Shown in pieces: positions 1-7,210 of a stretch of DNA of 10,697 nucleotides. The stretch's first letter is position 1; each line of letters starts with the position of its first letter. The position numbers and the translations under genes were made by a program. This DNA comes from Spirochaetia bacterium. GTDB lineage: Bacteria; Spirochaetota; Spirochaetia; Treponematales; Treponemataceae. The notes under the pieces are model-generated. The model worked only from the letters and a program-made list of their open reading frames with translations. It was not told where the DNA came from and searched no databases. The DNA lies in NCBI GenBank assembly GCA_900769985.1, contig CAAGIS010000112.1, positions 1 through 10,697 of the forward strand, given 5' to 3'.

Positions 1-25
1 AAACATATTTTAGCGCTTCCTTTGC

Positions 26-42
26 AATTACTATTTGTAATT
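26..42. repeat. Small perfect hairpin downstream of the first minus-strand gene
   Basis: AATTAC and GTAATT form a perfect 6-bp stem around a TATTT loop. It lies about 75 bases past the stop codon of the minus-strand gene at 118-336. No clear T-run follows on the minus strand, so a terminator role is only possible. The rest of bases 1-117 shows no gene or RNA that I can support. Confidence 0.3.
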
Positions 43-117
43 ACACTTATAATATAAGGCATCAGAGGGAATTTGTAAAGGGAAGGGTTCAGCGTTCGAT
101 AATTCCATAAAACTCTC

Positions 118-336
118 CTAGTAGAGTCCGATTACATTGAACAGTTTTTCCTGCTGTTGTTTTGAAATTTTTCCATCAATATAGTTTTGCTTAACGCAGG
201 CTTCAAAAACTTCTTCATGAATCGAAAAAAGGTCTTCATCGCCTTTATCATAAAAGTCCAGCAGCCTGTTATATTCTTTTCTGAGTAGACTTGGTAAGTT
301 GTTCAAATCTATTTCAATTGATTTGTTAAATATCAT
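118..336 (-). CDS. Small hypothetical protein, 72 aa
   Basis: A short, mostly hydrophilic and acidic protein with a Leu/Tyr-rich middle (residues 12-30) and no membrane segment or signal peptide. I do not recognise the family. The gene looks real because an AAGGAG Shine-Dalgarno sequence sits 8 bases before the ATG on the minus strand, and the composition (Lys, Glu, Asp, Asn, Ile) matches a normal AT-rich gene. It stands alone: the next minus-strand gene to its right is a broken antitoxin. Its size and setting would suit an antitoxin, immunity protein or other small accessory factor, but nothing in the sequence decides this. Confidence 0.7.
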   Translation of the reverse strand: MIFNKSIEIDLNNLPSLLRKEYNRLLDFYDKGDEDLFSIHEEVFEACVKQNYIDGKISKQQQEKLFNVIGLY

Positions 337-400
337 ATAAACCGCTCCTTATGAGTTTGTTCAGAACACTTTTATCTGTTATCCATTCCTTAATAATTGC

Positions 401-409
401 AATATAGCA
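401..409 (-). promoter_or_regulatory. Candidate extended -10 for the 118-336 gene
   Basis: On the minus strand the sequence reads TGCTATATT, an extended -10 box with five of six matches to TATAAT and the upstream TG. It would start transcription near 394, leaving a leader of roughly 58 bases. The -35 region is poor, so this is a weak prediction. Confidence 0.3.
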
Positions 410-456
410 CGGTTTTGGGAATTTTGGCAGCGGTAGTTTCTACATGTCTATTTATA

Positions 457-688
457 TCAACTGAATGCGTAAGCCCTTAAAACGGCATTCATTTTCGTCT
501 GGTAGCCCTTGCCTTGACTTTTAAACCACTCAAGGACATCTGTATCTACGCGTATATGGATGTCCGTCTTGGTAGGTTTGTACCAGTCTGGGTGAACTTC
601 GTACCACGGCCGGAATTTTCAAGCTCCTCTTTGGTTTGCTTCGGTTAGTCGGAGAAATCTGTGCAGTAATAAGTTTTATCCAAGGCAT
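457..688 (-). pseudogene. Broken BrnA-type antitoxin
   Basis: The C-terminal part is clear in one minus-strand frame: residues reading VHPDWYKPTKTDIHIRVDTD and then LEWFKSQGKGYQTKMNAVLR, ending at a TGA at 457-459. The WFKSQGKGYQT.(IM)NAVLR signature is typical of BrnA, the DNA-binding antitoxin of BrnT/BrnA type II toxin-antitoxin pairs. Upstream, that frame meets a stop, and the expected N-terminal text continues in the two other frames (an MPWIK start at 688 after an AGGAAAAGGAA ribosome site, then an acidic PKQTKEELEN segment interrupted by a stop). At least two frameshifts and one stop are therefore needed. No BrnT toxin gene lies next to it. The DNA-binding half might still be made if an internal start were used, but the intact protein cannot be. 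Confidence 0.7.
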
Positions 689-705
689 TTCCTTTTCCTG
701 TATGA

Positions 706-1713
706 TTTGGAACAAATGTTCGGGTCAGGCGAAAAAAGTCACTTAGTGCCAGTCGGAAAAAGCCACTTTTTGACAAACGAAAAGAACCAAAACTACCCGA
801 ATCAGACCTCCTTTTTAGAGTCAAAATCCTGTTTTTCTGTGAGCAACGCCCATGTTATTTCTGCCATCTTGCGTCGATTGCTCGTCGAGAAGTCCATGAT
901 TACTGCGTTTATGAAATCGATGAGCTTTATTCAGCAGAAAAACGTTCTGATATTCACCGTTATGTTATTCTTTCTGAAATAATCAGCTTGGCTAAAATCC
1001 AAGTTTTCTATCAATTGGATGAAATGCAGCAGGGTCGACCGTGGTGTGTTCCTGAAAATCTTCTTAGTTTCAAAGGTCATGTAGTTACTCCCCAAGAAAA
1101 GAAGCTAGTTGAATACATCGAGAATCTGAAAGCAACAAGTCCTGTTATCAAGAATAAATGGAATGAAAAACTAACAAAGCCTTCACCGCACAAAGGGAAG
1201 AAACTAAAAGATTTCTCTTTCCTGAGTCCTGATGAAGAGTTTGAAAAGAAATGGCTGAGCGGAAAGCATGAGCATGGGCCAAAGAAATGTCAGCAGAAAA
1301 AACTTGATGAGTTTTTGGCTACAGTTCAAGGAACTTTTGCTGAAAAAATCTTCCGCAGCCTGCGATTCGGCCTCTTTACCGGCTGGACCCCATTTATGGA
1401 TCAGATAAAGCATACAATGGAAGATTTGGCTGAAGCTGGTGTTGAATTCACAATGGATGAAGCAAATAAGTTTATGCAGCTTATCCAGGAATTTGTGAAT
1501 AATTCCCATCTGTACATAAATCGTGGCTGGTCTCCTTCTGAATTATCAGAATATGGCAGAAAAATGTATCCGAATCAGAAACCTGTAATTACACTTGGAC
1601 CAGGAGTCCGAAAAGCTATAGAAAACGGTGAAATATCCCTTGAAGAGTTAAAGGCTCAGGCAAAAGCAAATGGATTTGAGATTGAGTTCCCTTGGTGCAC
1701 AAAAGACCTTTGA
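706..1713 (+). pseudogene. SEC-C-tailed protein homologue, truncated at both ends
   Basis: One frame is open from 706 to 1713 and has strong coding character, yet it contains no in-frame ATG or GTG near its beginning. The first usable codon is a TTG at 988 without a ribosome site. The N-terminal part has closely spaced cysteines (CEQRPCYFC). The C-terminal part has a pattern I associate with proteins that end in a SEC-C zinc motif: an INRGWSPSEL segment, LGPGVRKAIENGEISLEELK, then GFEIEF. In such proteins a short SEC-C tail (C-x-C ... CC or CHG) should follow, but here the text switches at about 1688 into DUF523-derived DNA read out of frame, giving a foreign PWCTKDL end. I therefore read it as a fragment missing its start and its zinc tail. 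Family placement is from memory of related proteins and is moderate. Confidence 0.5.
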
Positions 1714-1915
1714 AATTGTTCAAAAAGAAAATCCCGATTTGATTATTCTACAAAGCAGAAGTCCGTCCTGTGGAATTAAACAGATTTATGACGGAACTTT
1801 TTCTGGTAGGAAAATACCCGACCAGGGGCTGTTTGCCGAGCTTTGTATTAAGGCTGGGTACAAGGTTCTTGATATTGAAGATATTGATGAGTATCTGTCT
1901 GGCTCATTGAACTGA
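1694..1915 (+). pseudogene. C-terminal half of a DUF523 protein
   Basis: The reading frame gives 73 residues matching the second half of DUF523 proteins: GAQKTFEIVQ, then LIILQSRSPSCG with the family's conserved SPSCG cysteine, IYDGTF, and a GLFAELCIKAGYKV end. Full-length members are about 145-170 residues and begin with a CLLG.PCRYDG segment that is absent here. The missing N-terminal half is replaced by the preceding gene fragment, with the join at about 1688-1694. An upstream in-frame ATG at 1670 belongs to the other fragment and has no ribosome site. The gene ends convergently with the minus-strand 2H phosphoesterase; the two stop regions overlap by 12 bases. Confidence 0.75.
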
Positions 1916-2458
1916 AAAACATTTTAGCTTTTCAAATGGTGCACACTGATAAACTGATATCTCGGTAACGGCGGCTTCTAAAGGCAGTTTTATCTGCTTT
2001 GCAATTTCCTGAGCCTTTTCAAACTGACTCTGGTTCAGTCTTGTGGCAAGGGTAGTGTGAGGGAACCAGATTTCCGGCAAGTAATAACCGTTTTCCGCTT
2101 TTTCGAATTCTGGAGGAAGAATAGAGTGGAGTTCCTCGTTTATCTGCGCAAGAAAACCGTCTTTTTCCGGCTTCAGGAAAAGAACCTTGCCATTGAAGTT
2201 ACCGATTTCTGAGAATCGTACAACTCCAGTCTTTTGAGTTTTTGTAAAATCTTCAACCATCTGAATCAGTCTTGCTTCATCTTCCTTTGCAGCATGAAAC
2301 GCACCGATTGTCACATGAGGCGGAATCTTGTTTTCAACAATAAAGCTGTTCCCGGTTACATCAGCAATGGATTTCACTGCTGATGTAATGATTTCATTTA
2401 GATCCGGCGTAAAGTGAAGAGATACTGCGTAGGTGATTAAAGAAGAATCGTAGCTCAT
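1904..2458 (-). CDS. 2H phosphoesterase, 2'-5' RNA ligase (LigT/ThpR-like) family
   Basis: This 184-residue protein has the two short catalytic motifs that define the 2H superfamily: PPHVTIG with H48 and T50, and WFPHTTLA with H134 and T136, about 85 residues apart as expected for the two lobes of the fold. Family members hydrolyse 2',3'-cyclic phosphates or 2'-5' linkages on RNA, and some reseal tRNA halves in vitro; the exact substrate here cannot be read from sequence. Length is normal for the family and no residue looks lost. The ATG at 2458 lacks a strong Shine-Dalgarno site, but a TATAAG box lies about 15 bases upstream. Its presence in the same window as an RNA ligase and a tRNA array suggests, without proving, a shared RNA-repair theme. 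Confidence 0.85.
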   Translation of the reverse strand: MSYDSSLITYAVSLHFTPDLNEIITSAVKSIADVTGNSFIVENKIPPHVTIGAFHAAKEDEARLIQMVEDFTKTQKTGVVRFSEIGNFNGKVLFLKPEKDGFLAQINEELHSILPPEFEKAENGYYLPEIWFPHTTLATRLNQSQFEKAQEIAKQIKLPLEAAVTEISVYQCAPFEKLKCFSVQ

Positions 2459-2529
2459 TCAACAAAAGTATATTCATCTTATAATGAATTTGCTATTAGA
2501 AGTATTTGAATATTTATTTTGGGTAATAT

Positions 2530-2787
2530 TTAGCTTTCTGCAATTATATGAATTATTTGGCTTATCCAGTTCAGATATCCACGTTTGTCACTTGGTGTTG
2601 AGCTAATTGGAAATATAAGTTTTTTTCCGTTTTTATAGTAGATTAGTTTTGGGTGCCTAGAACTTCCGGCAGTTTCATAATAGAAATTTAGGGAGTTAAG
2701 TTCTTTTATCTGTCTGTCATTCAGATAGTGTTTTCTTTGTTTAAGAATTCCCTTTAATTTTTCTCGTAATTCTTTATATTCAGCCAT
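2530..2787 (-). CDS. Small HicA-like protein, 85 aa
   Basis: The start is well supported: AGGAGG sits six bases before the ATG on the minus strand. The N-terminal third is a charged helix-rich stretch (LREKLKGILKQRKHYL). The second half, with GSSRHPKLIYYKNGKKLIF followed by ISSTPSDKRG and a final helix, resembles small double-stranded-RNA-binding-fold proteins related to HicA toxins, where a Gly-Ser-x-His strand is followed by basic beta strands. The histidine at residue 45 in SSRH sits where the HicA catalytic histidine would be, but I cannot confirm that equivalence. No HicB-like antitoxin is adjacent. It is transcribed away from the viperin gene, with which it shares an intergenic region of 175 bases. 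Confidence 0.65.
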   Translation of the reverse strand: MAEYKELREKLKGILKQRKHYLNDRQIKELNSLNFYYETAGSSRHPKLIYYKNGKKLIFPISSTPSDKRGYLNWISQIIHIIAES

Positions 2788-2856
2788 GTATGTCCTCCTG
2801 CAGCTTTATGGCTAAATGTTACTTTTACAAGCATATTTATTCTGTCATAAAACATG

Positions 2857-2896
2857 GACATTTTTTTGATTGTTTTTCTTTCATAAAAAAAATGTC
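2857..2896. repeat. A/T-rich inverted repeat upstream of the viperin gene
   Basis: GACATTTTTTT (2857-2867) and AAAAAAATGTC (2886-2896) are a perfect 11-bp inverted repeat around an 18-base spacer. It could be an operator, a terminator acting in both directions between the divergent genes, or a boundary element. Its right arm is also part of a direct repeat described separately. Confidence 0.55.
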
Positions 2897-2897
2897 T
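2882..2897 (+). repeat. Left copy of a direct repeat bracketing the viperin gene
   Basis: CATAAAAAAAATGTCT. A near-identical copy with one extra A occurs at 3825-3841, and a partial copy (TTGCATAAAAAAATCT) occurs at 2906-2921. The low complexity of the A-run reduces the weight of the match, but both flanks (CAT and TGTCT) are kept. Confidence 0.5.
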
Positions 2898-2962
2898 TGT
2901 TTTTATTGCATAAAAAAATCTTCAAAAGAATGAAAATTATGCTGTCTTATAAGGAGGCAGCG

Positions 2963-3829
2963 ATGGAAAATCTTGTTGTAAATTGGCATATAACTGAAAA
3001 ATGCAATTATCAATGCAAGTTTTGTTTTGCAAAATGGAATAGTCAAAATGAAATATGGAATAGTTTTGATGAAGCAAAGTTTATCCTGGATAATCTCTAT
3101 ACTATCTGGAAACCGAATTACAGATTGAATTTTGTAGGAGGGGAGCCATTGCTATTCCCTTCAAAGATTATTGCGATAATGAAATATGCAATTAGTTTGG
3201 GAATGAACATCTCAGTTCAAACCAATGGGACAAACCTTGAAATGCTTGCGCCAGTAATAAGAAATATCAGTCAAATCGGAATTTCAATTGATTCATGGGA
3301 TAGTGAGAAAAACAAGATGATAGGTCGTTGTTGTGGTACAAAAACTTTAAATAAAGATACCTTACTGAAAAAAATTAATATATTGCGAAATGCAGGTGGA
3401 GAATTTAAGTTAAAAATCAACACTGTTGTTAGTGAATGGAATTGGGATGATGTTGTGATTCCTCAAATGAGCTCACTTGGTTGTAATAGAATTAAAATTC
3501 TCCGACAAATGCCATTTGGAACTTCTAAAGGTATCTTAGATGAGCAGTTTTACACATTTATAAGATGCAATTATCGAAAGACTCTCCCAATTTATATAGA
3601 AGACAATGATTTAATGACAGAGAGTTATTTGATGATATCTCCTAATGGGAAGCTCTTTCAGAATGGCAATTTAGGAAACTATTTTTACAGCGAAAGTCTT
3701 TTAGTAACAGATTTCATGGTTGCTATAAAGCAGATAAATTTTGATATTGAAAAGTTTGATACACGTTATAAGTCAGATAAAACAAATTTGATTCTAAAAA
3801 CTGTTTTTGGAAAGGGAACTTTTGCATAA
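2963..3829 (+). CDS. Prokaryotic viperin-like radical SAM enzyme, 288 aa
   Basis: The protein begins VNWHITEKC and carries C14-x3-C18-x2-C21 (CNYQCKFC), the cysteines that hold the 4Fe-4S cluster of radical SAM enzymes, followed by FVGGEP (residues 58-62) for SAM binding. Several blocks match viperin in particular: SIDSWDSEKNKMIGR (108-122), KLKINTVVS (149-157) and MTESYLMISPNGKLFQN (218-234). Prokaryotic viperins convert CTP, GTP or UTP to 3'-deoxy-3',4'-didehydro nucleotides that stop phage RNA synthesis; which nucleotide is used here is unknown. I chose ATG 2963 because AAGGAGG lies five bases upstream; an in-frame ATG at 2870 has no ribosome site. It is the first gene of a unit with a small peptide gene and a large repeat protein. 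No nucleotide kinase gene is adjacent, unlike some viperin loci. No membrane anchor is present. Confidence 0.9.
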   Translation: MENLVVNWHITEKCNYQCKFCFAKWNSQNEIWNSFDEAKFILDNLYTIWKPNYRLNFVGGEPLLFPSKIIAIMKYAISLGMNISVQTNGTNLEMLAPVIRNISQIGISIDSWDSEKNKMIGRCCGTKTLNKDTLLKKINILRNAGGEFKLKINTVVSEWNWDDVVIPQMSSLGCNRIKILRQMPFGTSKGILDEQFYTFIRCNYRKTLPIYIEDNDLMTESYLMISPNGKLFQNGNLGNYFYSESLLVTDFMVAIKQINFDIEKFDTRYKSDKTNLILKTVFGKGTFA

Positions 3830-3841
3830 AAAAAAATGTCT
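3825..3841 (+). repeat. Right copy of the direct repeat bracketing the viperin gene
   Basis: CATAAAAAAAAATGTCT, including the viperin stop codon (TAA 3827-3829). It repeats the element at 2882-2897, so the interval between the two copies contains exactly the viperin gene and its leader. Confidence 0.5.
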
Positions 3842-3911
3842 GGATTTTATGGCGGTTTTCTTTATCAAAAGTTCATATATTTTTTGTAATAATTATTTAA
3901 GGAGGCCAAAT

Positions 3912-4052
3912 ATGGCAACACAAGGAAGTAATTCAAGTTCAGGAAGAAACTATGTTGGTCAGAACTCACATAGAGGACCCTCTCTTTCACCAAACAATTA
4001 TGATGGTGGTAATTGGCCATCAACTCAATCTGGAAGAAACTCCGGTTTTTGA
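3912..4052 (+). CDS. Small Gly/Ser/Asn-rich peptide, 46 aa
   Basis: A strong AAGGAGG site seven bases before the ATG, almost the same as the site of the viperin gene, marks this as a real gene. The product has 25 of 46 residues as Gly, Ser or Asn, no Lys, Glu or Cys, and a central SPNNYDGGNWPST block; it should be disordered. It has no signal peptide. The gene ends at a TGA (4050-4052), but the same frame continues RGNAAPKGIKKGK to a TAA at 4092-4094, a basic Gly-rich tail that fits the style of the peptide. The TGA may be a recent nonsense change, a readthrough point or the true end. Position between viperin and the large repeat protein suggests a partner or substrate role in the same system. 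I do not know a named family. A modified-peptide precursor is possible but viperins are not known to act on peptides. Confidence 0.7.
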   Translation: MATQGSNSSSGRNYVGQNSHRGPSLSPNNYDGGNWPSTQSGRNSGF

Positions 4053-4139
4053 AGAGGAAATGCAGCTCCGAAAGGTATTAAAAAAGGAAAATAACTGGCG
4101 AGCAAAAAAAAATACCTGTTATTTCATGCAAATATCGGG

Positions 4140-4145
4140 TATAAT
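4140..4145 (+). promoter_or_regulatory. Candidate -10 box for the TPR/ankyrin gene
   Basis: A perfect TATAAT lies just upstream of the large gene; the matching -35 region (about 4117-4122) is weak. Transcription would begin near 4151-4152, after the first ATG (4148) but before the second in-frame ATG (4160), giving an almost leaderless message. Confidence 0.35.
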
Positions 4146-4147
4146 AT

Positions 4148-6913
4148 ATGGGATTGATTATGAAGAATAAGAACATTGAATATGGCAATATTACCCTTGG
4201 TAAAATTAATAAGATGCTTATTTCCTTTGTAGGAGAAAGCACTTTTTATTATTACTGTGAAGAATTTGCAAAAGAAGGGTTAATTGAAAATTGGCAGAGT
4301 AAAGAAGCCTTTCAAAAGTATGTGAATCGCTTGATTGCTGAAGAAGATTCTGATTTTGCCGGTTTGAATGTAGCAAATAATTCCAGTATTCCTGTTATTG
4401 TTTGTAAGATATTAGACAAGTTTGTTTCAGATTATGGTTGTAGGCCGGTTCTTGTAGATCAAATAAAAAAAATAGCTTTTGATTTTTATACAGGATACAA
4501 AGAATTCAAATATCCAATCTATGAAACTTATAATTTTTACAGAGCTATGTTTTGTGAGAATTATGAAGAATATGCAAAAAAAATGATAGCAACTATTGTA
4601 AAGGAACCACGAAATTTATGGTTGATGTCATTATATTTCTGCCCATCTGTAAAAAAATATAATTTTGCCTATGATTTCTTATCAAAAATTCCTGATTTTG
4701 GAAGCAAAGAAGAATTATATAGAAAACTTGCAGATTATTATCAAGATAAGGAAAAACAAACAGAACATTATAAGCAGATAATTACAAATCAGATGAAAGA
4801 TTCCCTTAATCCAAAATGGGTAAATATGAAAGAAATTTTGGATTACTTAATGCTCAATGAAGCTCAGAGTATGGCAGCTAGCTGGCTTATAGAAGCTTAT
4901 TTACTTTCTAATATAGAAAAATTTATTAGAAAGGAAAGTGGAATCCCAGAAGAGCAAGTTAATAACCTTTTTTCTGTTGGTGAAAAGGTTTATTCTATTC
5001 CACCAAATCTAGATGAATTCTTAAGAATTTTAAAAGACTTGGAATCTGACGGAATAGATAAAAAGAAATTTGATGATTCTGTAGAGACGATAGATAAAGC
5101 ATTAAATGCGGTTTTGAATGAACACATATATTTGCATGATGAGAATCAAACCAAAGAATTCCTTGAAAATGTTTGTATTGCAGTTCCTGAAGCGGCAAAC
5201 TTTTATTGCACTTGGATGGAAGGCTATATTCAATTAGCAAAGGATAACATTCATGGAGCGATGAAAAAATATAAAGATGCGTTTGAATACAGAAGATTCG
5301 CAGGTTTTCATTTTGAGCGTTTTATCAAGCAGGCATTTTCTCTCTCTGTTTCTGCAAATTCAACTGACATAATGGTCAGGGAAGCTGTTGATCCATCGAA
5401 AAATAGAACCACCCCATTGAAAAATGAAGCTAAGAAATTTTGGAATTATGGTTATGCTCTTGAAATTTTCAAAAAGCCAGCTGAGGATACTTTTATTGAG
5501 AATGTGTACAAGACAAGTAATTTTTTATCTGCATTTCCTGAATCTATGTTTTTTACTAATTCAAAAATAAAAAAGAACCTTTCAAACAGTATTATAAAAG
5601 ACGTAGGTATCGATTTTATGGGATTCCCTAAGGGAAGTAATTTCTCAGAAGAGTTTAAAAAGGAACTCGATAAGGATTACGAGCGTCTTGCAAAACTTAC
5701 AAATGAAAATATAAATATTCGTGTAAGAATGTATAATCATGAAGTTCAGCCAGCAGTACCTCCTTTGACACTTGCAATCTATCATGCGGCAAGTTGGTCA
5801 GATGAACGTTTTGTTTTATTAATTAATAAATGGTTAGGTATTGGTGAAGGCATTGGATTCGAAAATATTAATGTTAATTCGGTATCTGATAAGGGAACAA
5901 CCCCTTTACAGGCTTCATTGAGAGCATATCGAGAAGCAAAGTTTATTAAGAAAAATAAGGTTTTTGCTAATGACTTTAAATCAATATCTTTAACAATAAT
6001 TGAGAAATCATCTATCAAATCTTTTACAGTAAAATCAGTAAAAACAAGACGTGAGGCACTTCAAGAAGCTATTGAAACTTGCGATATAGATTTGGTAAAA
6101 GCTATTATTGAGAAAGGTCTTGATGTAAATGGTTTATTAATTTCCTCAGATAATGTTTCTCCTGTTTATTATTGTATACAAAGATTCATGCAGGCAAAAT
6201 TCCCAAATAAAACAATTGAACAACTATCTAAGATTGAAGAAAGTACAAATATGGTTTGGGAAAATCTTAATATGCCTGGATTAACAAATTCAGACAAGAA
6301 AAACATGTTCTTTAATACTGAAACTCCTTTTGGGAATAAAGAATTACGAGAAAAATTGGTGAAAGTATCATTTATTCAAGATATGGGGCCTGAGAATACT
6401 TATCAAGAACAACAAAAGCAACTTAGAGAAATTTGCCTTTATCTAATAGAAAAAACAGCAAATCAAGATGAGTTCATACAAGAAAATCTTCAGATTAATC
6501 AAAAATGGACATCTCTGTTTTATGCCGCAGAAACAGATGACAAAGAAGTTTGCCGTGCTTTATTGCAAAATGGTGCAAATCCAAATCTACATTTAGGCTT
6601 TCTTCCTGAATGGGGGGCAGTTACTTTTCTAAAAACTTGTGTTGCTTTTGAATCTTGGGAAGTTTTGGAAATGTTTTTATCAGAATTTTCAGACTTAGCA
6701 AAAATTACTATTAATGAAAGTGATAATATTTATCAAGCATCTTCTTTTGTTGTCTTTTTGAAAAAAATGCTTGAGACTCGGCAGGTTAAACCTGACGAAT
6801 ATAAGGGAAGGGATTTTGTCTTGAAAATAGCAAATTTTTTTGGACAGTGTGGAGCTAGTTATAATCAACCCTCAATGTTTGGTTCAGCCAACGATATGCT
6901 TAAAATCATCTGA
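4148..6913 (+). CDS. Large helical-repeat protein (TPR-like and ankyrin-like), about 920 aa
   Basis: The N-terminal 300 residues are helical and of no family I recognise. A TPR-like pair follows at about 350-385 (WMEGYIQLAKDNIHGAMKKY). From about 580 on there are ankyrin-like units: GTTPLQASLRAY near 582, EALQEAIETCDIDLVKAIIE then GLDVNG near 635-665, WTSLFYAAETDDKEVCRALL then NGANPNLHLG near 787-818, and a decayed unit to 850. Such repeats usually bind other proteins; no catalytic motif, transmembrane segment or nuclease signature is evident. The start is uncertain: neither ATG 4148 nor ATG 4160 has a Shine-Dalgarno site, and a TATAAT box overlaps this point. It is the last gene of the viperin unit and is followed by a strong terminator, so a role as sensor or scaffold in a viperin-based defence unit is a reasonable inference only. 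Confidence 0.85.
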   Translation: MGLIMKNKNIEYGNITLGKINKMLISFVGESTFYYYCEEFAKEGLIENWQSKEAFQKYVNRLIAEEDSDFAGLNVANNSSIPVIVCKILDKFVSDYGCRPVLVDQIKKIAFDFYTGYKEFKYPIYETYNFYRAMFCENYEEYAKKMIATIVKEPRNLWLMSLYFCPSVKKYNFAYDFLSKIPDFGSKEELYRKLADYYQDKEKQTEHYKQIITNQMKDSLNPKWVNMKEILDYLMLNEAQSMAASWLIEAYLLSNIEKFIRKESGIPEEQVNNLFSVGEKVYSIPPNLDEFLRILKDLESDGIDKKKFDDSVETIDKALNAVLNEHIYLHDENQTKEFLENVCIAVPEAANFYCTWMEGYIQLAKDNIHGAMKKYKDAFEYRRFAGFHFERFIKQAFSLSVSANSTDIMVREAVDPSKNRTTPLKNEAKKFWNYGYALEIFKKPAEDTFIENVYKTSNFLSAFPESMFFTNSKIKKNLSNSIIKDVGIDFMGFPKGSNFSEEFKKELDKDYERLAKLTNENINIRVRMYNHEVQPAVPPLTLAIYHAASWSDERFVLLINKWLGIGEGIGFENINVNSVSDKGTTPLQASLRAYREAKFIKKNKVFANDFKSISLTIIEKSSIKSFTVKSVKTRREALQEAIETCDIDLVKAIIEKGLDVNGLLISSDNVSPVYYCIQRFMQAKFPNKTIEQLSKIEESTNMVWENLNMPGLTNSDKKNMFFNTETPFGNKELREKLVKVSFIQDMGPENTYQEQQKQLREICLYLIEKTANQDEFIQENLQINQKWTSLFYAAETDDKEVCRALLQNGANPNLHLGFLPEWGAVTFLKTCVAFESWEVLEMFLSEFSDLAKITINESDNIYQASSFVVFLKKMLETRQVKPDEYKGRDFVLKIANFFGQCGASYNQPSMFGSANDMLKII

Positions 6914-6918
6914 AGATA

Positions 6919-6951
6919 AAGTAGTCACTCTTTTGCTCTGAGTGACTACTT
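6919..6951 (+). terminator. Strong intrinsic terminator closing the viperin unit
   Basis: AAGTAGTCACTC and GAGTGACTACTT form a perfect 12-bp stem with a 9-base loop, six bases after the stop codon of the large gene and followed by a T-rich stretch (ATTTCATTT). The A-rich left side would also allow some termination from the right. Confidence 0.85.
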
Positions 6952-6964
6952 ATTTCATTTATTC

Positions 6965-7162
6965 TTATTCACTCGCCCTAACTCCATCCGTCAGTTTATC
7001 GCCGAGGCTGGTGTCTTTTTTCTGTGCTTGCCATTCTCTGCTGGCTGTTTGTTCCGCCCAAATCTTTTGTGGCACTTTCGGACTTGTGAGCGTGTTCTGA
7101 ATCTGACGGGCTTGATTCAAAAGCTTGTTCAGCAACTCTTTTGCAGAAAAGCTCCATTCACT
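6965..7162 (-). pseudogene. Orphan C-terminal coding fragment, 65 codons
   Basis: The minus strand reads 65 codons with good coding character, including KELLNKLLNQARQIQNTL, VPQKIWAEQTASREWQAQKK and a LGDKLTDGVRASE end, closed by TAA. There is no ATG or ribosome site, and a stop codon directly precedes the fragment upstream. I read it as the surviving tail of a longer helical protein. The family is not recognised. Its codon use is more GC-rich than the viperin unit next door, which suggests a different origin. Confidence 0.45.
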
Positions 7163-7210
7163 TTATTAGCGAATCAAATACTGATTTAATAAAAAGAAAT
7201 ATAATGCATT

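Noticed and set aside
707..982. Separate 91-residue gene
   Set aside because: It overlaps, in another frame, the open frame of the SEC-C-like fragment, which has the better coding character, and it lacks a ribosome site.
2870..2962. Longer N-terminus for the viperin protein
   Set aside because: The frame is open upstream to an ATG at 2870, but that stretch is a low-complexity Lys/Phe-rich translation of A/T runs with no ribosome site, whereas ATG 2963 has AAGGAGG at ideal spacing.
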